Positions 1 through 5,219 of a stretch of 5,219 bases of DNA are shown piece after piece. The translations under genes were made by a program, and so were the position numbers. How positions within the stretch are numbered: the stretch's first letter is position 1; each line of letters opens with the position of its first letter. The DNA lies in the NCBI GenBank assembly GCA_028290245.1, contig JAQGKG010000372.1, positions 1-5,219 of the forward strand, read 5' to 3'. The notes beneath the pieces are model-generated. The model was not told the DNA's origin, made no database searches, and was given only the letters and a program-made list of their open reading frames with translations. Source of the stretch: Devosia sp. Lineage in GTDB: Bacteria; Pseudomonadota; Alphaproteobacteria; Rhizobiales; Devosiaceae.

Positions 1-326
1 GCGCGGGCAATGACCAGCACCAGTGGAGTTGGCGCCACAGCGCAGATTAACGAAGCGGCGACGAACACCACGATACCAAGGCGGAACATCTTGCGCAGGC
101 CGAAGCGATCGCCCGCCGCGCCACCAAGCAGGATCAGCGCCGAGAGGAACAACAGATAACCACTGCTGATCCATTGCGCCTCGACCAGCGTGGCGCCGAG
201 ATCACTCCGGATCGCCGGGATGGCAATGGAAATCACCGAGCCATCGATAAAGCCCATGCTCGAGGCGAGGATCGCCGCCACCAGCACGAAGCGGCGGCTC
301 TGCGGGGCGGCGATATCCTGGGTCAT
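1..326 (-). CDS. MFS transporter, DHA2 (EmrB/QacA)-like, N-terminal part, 3' end outside the window
   Basis: The 108 visible residues begin MTQDIAAPQSRRF and run off the left edge, so only the N-terminus is seen. A short hydrophilic head leads into a first membrane helix at about residues 13-38 with an embedded acidic residue (FIDGS, D28), then a second helix (about 51-70) and a third (about 82-107). Between helices 2 and 3 lies GDRFGLRKM (residues 72-80), which matches the MFS motif A loop (GxxxDRxGRR-type). The helix-1 pattern SMGFIDGSVISIAIP resembles 14-helix DHA2 drug/proton antiporters of the EmrB/QacA type, which export hydrophobic compounds across the inner membrane; the substrate cannot be read from this fragment. 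The ATG at 326 is preceded only by a weak GGA six bases upstream. The gene follows the VOC gene by 30 bases on the same strand, with no terminator between, so co-transcription is likely. Family call firm, subfamily moderate. Confidence 0.85.
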   Translation of the reverse strand, partial: MTQDIAAPQSRRFVLVAAILASSMGFIDGSVISIAIPAIRSDLGATLVEAQWISSGYLLFLSALILLGGAAGDRFGLRKMFRLGIVVFVAASLICAVAPTPLVLVIAR

Positions 327-356
327 GCAGTGTCCGGATGTTGATTCCGCCAGAGA

Positions 357-695
357 CTATTGCCGCTCGATGTAGACCGCCATCTCGTTTCCACCCGGCT
401 CGCGAAAATGAAAGCGCCGGCCACCGGGATAGTCGAACTGCGGCTTGGTGATGGTGCCGCCAGCGGCAAGCACGCGGCGCTCGGCGTCGTCGAGGTTATA
501 GGTGCGCACGATGGCCATGGTTGCCGCGACTTTTTCAGGGGCTTGATCGACGCCGCCATCAAGGCCGGCCTCGGTCAGCGCGTCATAGTCGGGTCCGTAG
601 CTGATGGTGCCCCAGCCAAAGGCGGCATTGAAAAACGCGCTGGTGGCCGCGCGGTCGGTTGATGGAAATTCCACGTAGTCGATCTTGTCGGTCAT
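357..695 (-). CDS. VOC-family (glyoxalase/bleomycin-resistance-like) protein
   Basis: This encodes a 112-residue protein, MTDKIDYVEFPSTDRAATS onward, with the usual size and pattern of a single vicinal-oxygen-chelate protein made of two beta-alpha-beta-beta-beta halves (about residues 4-45 and 59-110). The first half has the helix-turn FFNAAFGWG (21-29). The second ends in FHFREPGGNEMAVY (95-108), the typical last two strands, with E104 at the place of the usual metal-ligand glutamate. VOC proteins may be lyases, dioxygenases, isomerases or antibiotic-binding proteins, and the sequence does not tell which; such short stand-alone forms are usually annotated only as glyoxalase-like. The frame is open upstream to an ATG at 752, but I chose the ATG at 695 because GGAG (704-707) lies eight bases before it and the family fold begins at IDYVEF. 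It stands 30 bases upstream of the MFS gene and may share its transcript. Confidence 0.88.
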   Translation of the reverse strand: MTDKIDYVEFPSTDRAATSAFFNAAFGWGTISYGPDYDALTEAGLDGGVDQAPEKVAATMAIVRTYNLDDAERRVLAAGGTITKPQFDYPGGRRFHFREPGGNEMAVYIERQ

Positions 696-703
696 TGGGG
701 ACG

Positions 704-707
704 CTCC
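704..707 (-). promoter_or_regulatory. Shine-Dalgarno sequence of the VOC gene
   Basis: The minus strand reads ATGGAGCGTCCCCAATG, placing GGAG eight bases before the ATG at 695. It decides the start of the VOC gene against the upstream in-frame ATG at 752, which would add 19 residues outside the fold. No clear -35/-10 pair was found in the 52 bases between this gene and the palindromic repeat, so the promoter may lie in or beyond the repeat. Confidence 0.65.
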
Positions 708-747
708 ATTAGTTCCGCGTTTGTAGCTGATGATCCGCATCCACGGT

Positions 748-870
748 GTCACCCCGGCCTAGACCGGGGCCATCCTGAGATCCCGCCGAGCGCCGCCAGA
801 TCGATCGAACGAACCACCTTGCGGCTGTGGACCGATCTCGAGATGGGTCCCGGCTCAAGGCCGGGATGAC
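748..870. repeat. Imperfect long palindromic intergenic element
   Basis: The left arm (748-782) begins GTCACCCCGGCCTAGACCGG and the reverse complement of the right arm (834-870) begins GTCATCCCGGCCTTGAGCCG. Both arms then continue through a CCATC core to end in GAGATC, so they pair over about 35 bases with a few mismatches and two gaps, around a central part of about 51 bases (783-833). It could fold into a large cruciform or RNA hairpin. Similar GTCATCCCGGCC-armed elements are, from general knowledge, dispersed in many copies in intergenic DNA of Devosia-like and other alphaproteobacteria and are often mis-called as small genes. Copy number cannot be seen from one window. It lies between the end of clpB and the start of the VOC gene, with no transposase and no obvious target duplication. 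Confidence 0.75.
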
Positions 871-915
871 ATCGTGGGGGCGGAAGCACCTGGATAAACA
901 AGGCACCGAGCATGA

Positions 916-943
916 AGAAGGCCGGTCATCAGACCGGCCTTCT
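916..943 (-). terminator. Hairpin terminator of clpB
   Basis: A perfect 12-base stem (AGAAGGCCGGTC with GACCGGCCTTCT) around a 4-base loop begins three bases after the clpB stop codon. On the minus strand the stem is followed by TCATG rather than a long T run, so the stem is strong but the tail is weak. Its position directly after the gene makes it the likely 3' end of the clpB mRNA, by termination or by stabilising a processed end. Confidence 0.75.
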
Positions 944-946
944 GTA

Positions 947-3553
<2,607 letters not shown>

Positions 3554-3560
3554 CTCAACT

Positions 3561-3566
3561 CTCCTT
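3561..3566 (-). promoter_or_regulatory. Shine-Dalgarno sequence of clpB (supports a TTG start)
   Basis: The minus strand reads ACAAGGAGAGTTGAGTTGAA. AAGGAG is a near-perfect ribosome binding site, seven bases before the TTG at 3553. No ATG or GTG lies at a suitable distance in frame, so TTG is the supported start codon. Confidence 0.8.
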
Positions 3567-3621
3567 GTTTCGCCCGCTGCCCGGCCCCGAAGGCACCAGA
3601 ACAAACGGCGGAAGCGTCGTC

Positions 3622-3656
3622 TGATGAAGCGCCCGACAGGCGGCACTGCTTCATCA
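3622..3656 (-). other. Stem-loop in the clpB 5' untranslated leader
   Basis: TGATGAAGC (3648-3656 read on the minus strand) pairs perfectly with GCTTCATCA (3622-3630), giving a 9-base stem around a 17-base GC-rich loop that can itself form three more pairs. If the promoter assigned at 3665-3692 is right, the transcript starts near 3658, so this hairpin would sit at the very 5' end of the clpB mRNA, about 70 bases before the start codon. Such 5' hairpins often protect an mRNA from decay; that role is inferred here. The stem does not include the Shine-Dalgarno sequence, so it is not by itself a ROSE- or fourU-type thermometer. Confidence 0.55.
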
Positions 3657-3664
3657 CACCAGAT

Positions 3665-3692
3665 ATATGGGAGCGGTTTTTCAAACGAAAAG
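3665..3692 (-). promoter_or_regulatory. Candidate RpoH (heat-shock) promoter of clpB
   Basis: On the minus strand CTTT (3689-3692), a 17-base spacer and CCCATAT (3665-3671) resemble the alphaproteobacterial RpoH pattern CTTG-N17-CCCATnT, with one mismatch in the -35 part. The predicted start is near 3658, giving a leader of about 105 bases. clpB is a classic RpoH target, which raises the prior. A TTGAAA (minus strand, 3679-3684) also lies upstream of the -10 but only seven bases away, too close to be its partner. The -35 half overlaps the terminator of the preceding gene. No start-site evidence is available. Confidence 0.5.
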
Positions 3693-3718
3693 GCCGGACA
3701 TCACTGCCCGGCCTTTTC
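3687..3718 (-). terminator. Intrinsic terminator of the DUF4167 gene
   Basis: An 11-base perfect stem (GAAAAGGCCGG with CCGGCCTTTTC) encloses a 10-base loop and starts 18 bases after the DUF4167 stop codon. On the minus strand the 3' arm ends in TTTTCGTTT, a plausible U-rich tail. The A-rich left arm makes it nearly symmetrical, so it could also work on the other strand. It separates the DUF4167 transcript from clpB. Confidence 0.8.
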
Positions 3719-3736
3719 TCAAAAATCTTGTGTCGC

Positions 3737-4510
3737 CTACTCGGCAGCGTTGGTCGTGCCGGCCGTCAAGAAGGCGGGCAGGCCACCGACATCTGGCTCG
3801 TCGGCACTTGCTGCGTCGCCTTCGCCAGCGGCGGGACGACGGCGGCGCGGACGGCGCTCGCGCGGCTTTGCGACCTCGCCTTCAGCTTCGACGGGCGCTG
3901 CGGCAACTGGAGCCAGAGCCACTTCAGCGACCTCGGCAAAAACCGGCGGCGCCTGCTCGGCGACGACTGGCTGCTGCACTTCTCCCTCAGGACGGAAGCG
4001 TTCACGGCGGGGACGATCACGACGATCGCCGCGCTGCGGACGCTCACCCTCGGGCTGGCCATCCTGCCGCGGCGGGCGCTGTTCGCCCTGCGGCTGGCGA
4101 ACCGGCTGCTGCTCGCTTTGCTCGGGCTGCTCGTCGCCTTCGCCCTGAATATATTGTTGCTGCGGCTGGGGCTGCGGCGACGAAAAGCGGGAGTTCATCT
4201 CCGGCATATCGTCATCGTAGTCGTCGTCGCCATCCGGGCGCTGGCCGTTCTGGGCCTGCACGGCGCTGGAGACGATGCGGAAATAATGCTCGGCATGCTG
4301 GAGATAGTTCTCCGCCATCACCGAGTCACCACTCGACTGAGCATCGCGAGCCAGTTGCAGGTACTTCTCGGCAACATGGGCAGCGTTGCCGCGCACCTTC
4401 ACGTCCGGGCCATTGCTCTCGAAATTGCGGGACAGCGGATTGACATGCTTGCGGCCGCCATTCCGGCTGCGCTGCCGGTTCTTGTTATTCTGATTACTAT
4501 TGGGTCTCAT
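3737..4510 (-). CDS. DUF4167 domain-containing protein
   Basis: This is a 257-residue protein of unknown function found in Alphaproteobacteria. Residues 1-82 form the DUF4167 domain: an Asn/Arg-rich basic head (residues 1-22), then NPLSRNFESNGPDVKVRGNA (24-43) and an apparently helical stretch running from AEKYLQLARDAQSSGD through AENYLQHAEHYFRI (47-79). An acidic run, DGDDDYDDD (93-101), follows, then a long Gln/Pro/Arg/Glu-rich disordered tail with a basic block RRPRRRRP (about 219-226) and the terminal motif GLPAFLTAG (243-251), which I recall as recurring in the family. There is no signal peptide or membrane helix. The basic head suggests nucleic-acid contact, possibly with ribosomes or RNA given the neighbour prmC, but that is inference. 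The ATG at 4510 starts the conserved domain and has only a weak ribosome site (AAAG, ten bases upstream). A terminator follows the stop. Confidence 0.9.
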   Translation of the reverse strand: MRPNSNQNNKNRQRSRNGGRKHVNPLSRNFESNGPDVKVRGNAAHVAEKYLQLARDAQSSGDSVMAENYLQHAEHYFRIVSSAVQAQNGQRPDGDDDYDDDMPEMNSRFSSPQPQPQQQYIQGEGDEQPEQSEQQPVRQPQGEQRPPRQDGQPEGERPQRGDRRDRPRRERFRPEGEVQQPVVAEQAPPVFAEVAEVALAPVAAAPVEAEGEVAKPRERRPRRRRPAAGEGDAASADEPDVGGLPAFLTAGTTNAAE

Positions 4511-4845
4511 CTGGTCGCTTTATCTGACTCTAGTAAAATGAGCGTCACACTGCGGGCGGACCGGCTTCCTGCCTGGTCTGGCCATCCGGATAAAGCACTA
4601 TGGCTTTGCAAATCCGGGTCTATCTCGGTTTCATGAAAACCCAACCGTCTGACGGCGCCCCGAACCCATCCCGCGTCGTTCCCGCCTTTGCTGGAACCGC
4701 GCTGCCTTGCAGCCAATGGATATAACGGATGGCTAGTCACCGTGGCGCTCATGAAGCGCCGTTGACAGCTAACGACAAACTATAACGTTCGCTCCGTCTT
4801 TGCCAGCATTAAATACGTATGCTGTCAGCGCTGTGCATTTGTCCT
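4511..4845 (-). other. Structured 335-base gap between prmC and DUF4167 (leader or small RNA candidate)
   Basis: No gene is supported here, but several hairpins are visible: 4801-4827 (9-base stem, one mismatch, just after the prmC stop); 4744-4760 (GGCGCT/AGCGCC, 5-base loop); 4672-4701 (CGCG plus GTTCC paired with GGAAC plus CGCG, two-base bulge); 4627-4641 (GGTTT/AAACC, 5-base loop); and 4586-4617 (listed separately). An 81-codon open frame (4507-4752, minus) crosses it, but its codons (TTA three times, ATA, CTA, AGA twice, AGG) are unlike the neighbouring genes. The DUF4167 mRNA must be transcribed through at least the lower-numbered end. I found no convincing -35/-10 pair; a TTATAT (4720-4725, minus) has no partner at 16-18 bases. 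Trans-acting small RNAs are common in such gaps in Hyphomicrobiales; whether this is a known family cannot be decided by eye. Confidence 0.45.
4586..4617 (-). other. Bulged stem-loop upstream of DUF4167
   Basis: On the minus strand CCGGAT-TTGC-AAAGC-CATAGT-GCTTT-ATCCGG folds as an 11-base-pair stem with a four-base bulge (TTGC) on the 5' side and a six-base loop. It is the best-formed structure of the gap, 75 bases before the DUF4167 start. Its 3' arm contains GCTTTATC, the exact complement of GATAAAGC (4517-4524) beside the DUF4167 start, so an alternative long-range pairing is possible. It has no U tail and is not a terminator. Confidence 0.5.
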
Positions 4846-5219
4846 TTAAATGTGGTGTGCGGCGACAACCCGATCAAGCCCGTTCAGATCGCGATGCACC
4901 GTGACATCCTCGAACCCGGCTTTCAGCATTAAGGCGCTGACGGCCGCGCCTTGGTCAAAACCGATCTCGACCAGCAGCCAGCCGCCGGGCTTCAGATAAT
5001 GAACGGATTCTGGACAGATAATAACGTAGGGCGCGAGTCCGTCAGGTCCACCGTCGAGTGCGAGGCGCGGATCGAAGTCCTTCACTTCGGGCTCAAGGGT
5101 CTCGACGACGGCAGATGTGATGTAGGGCGGGTTGGAGACGATGAGGTCGAAGCGATCGTTCGAGAGCGGTTCGAACCAATTTCCATGCCGTAATGCGATG
5201 CGGTCGCTCATGCCGTGAC
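4846..5219 (-). CDS. prmC: Peptide chain release factor N5-glutamine methyltransferase, C-terminal part (5' end outside the window)
   Basis: PrmC methylates the glutamine of the GGQ motif in release factors RF1 and RF2 using S-adenosylmethionine, which improves translation termination. The frame runs off the right edge, leaving 123 visible residues of a family usually about 280-290 long. FDLIVSNPPYITSA carries the NPPY motif (visible residues 29-32) that binds the substrate glutamine amide. It is followed by the family-typical stretch EPEVKDFDPRLALDGGPDGL (about 42-61) and LKPGGWLLVEIGFDQG (about 75-90), the later strands of the Rossmann-type methyltransferase fold. The internal ATG at 5211 is not the real start: the frame stays open upstream and the preceding SAM-binding region is simply outside the window. 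In related genomes prfA, the RF1 gene, lies just upstream, which would be beyond the right edge. Confidence 0.96.
   Translation of the reverse strand, partial: HGMSDRIALRHGNWFEPLSNDRFDLIVSNPPYITSAVVETLEPEVKDFDPRLALDGGPDGLAPYVIICPESVHYLKPGGWLLVEIGFDQGAAVSALMLKAGFEDVTVHRDLNGLDRVVAAHHI

Noticed and set aside
3679..3684. TTGAAA on the minus strand as the -35 box of the clpB promoter
   Set aside because: It is only seven bases from CCCATAT, and no good -10 box lies 16-18 bases downstream of it.
4744..4760. GGCGCT/AGCGCC hairpin as a terminator for prmC
   Set aside because: The stem is only six bases (plus wobble pairs), it lies about 85 bases after the prmC stop, and neither strand has a T run after it.
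4762..4786. TTGACA (4762-4767) followed by TATAAC (4781-4786) on the plus strand, resembling a sigma-70 promoter
   Set aside because: The spacer is 13 bases instead of about 17, and the only gene to the right, prmC, lies on the other strand, so there is nothing for it to transcribe.
4951..5193. An 80-codon plus-strand frame opposite prmC
   Set aside because: It is antisense to the conserved NPPY-containing part of prmC, with no domain and no ribosome site of note.

Overview
The window looks like a piece of the chromosome of a GC-rich alphaproteobacterium of the order Hyphomicrobiales (Rhizobiales). The evidence is the gene order prmC - DUF4167 - clpB on one strand, which from memory is common in that order, the high GC with strong G/C preference at third codon positions, and a palindromic intergenic element with GTCATCCCGGCC-type arms, a sequence style I associate with Devosia and relatives. 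Placement in Devosiaceae is a guess; placement in Hyphomicrobiales is fairly secure.

All five supported genes lie on the minus strand, so they are read here from right to left. At the right edge is the C-terminal part of prmC (release-factor glutamine methyltransferase, 4846-5219, cut by the window edge). A 335-base gap rich in stem-loops (4511-4845) follows. Next comes a DUF4167 protein (3737-4510) with a basic N-terminal domain and a long low-complexity tail, ending at an intrinsic terminator (3687-3718). The disaggregase gene clpB (947-3553) has its own leader with a candidate heat-shock (RpoH) promoter, a stem-loop at the predicted 5' end of the mRNA, a strong Shine-Dalgarno sequence and a TTG start. 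It ends at a second hairpin terminator (916-943).

Beyond clpB, a 123-base imperfect palindrome (748-870) separates this housekeeping block from two unrelated accessory genes: a small VOC/glyoxalase-like protein (357-695) and, 30 bases further on, the N-terminal part of an MFS drug-transporter-like protein (1-326, cut by the left edge). These two are probably co-transcribed.

Functionally, prmC serves translation termination (methylation of RF1/RF2) and clpB serves protein quality control with the DnaK system; DUF4167 has no known function. I see no mobile element, CRISPR array, tRNA, rRNA or new multi-gene system. The most interesting parts are the structured gap upstream of DUF4167, the overlap of a terminator with a probable RpoH promoter upstream of clpB, and the palindromic repeat. 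The long plus-strand open frames opposite clpB and DUF4167 are high-GC shadows.
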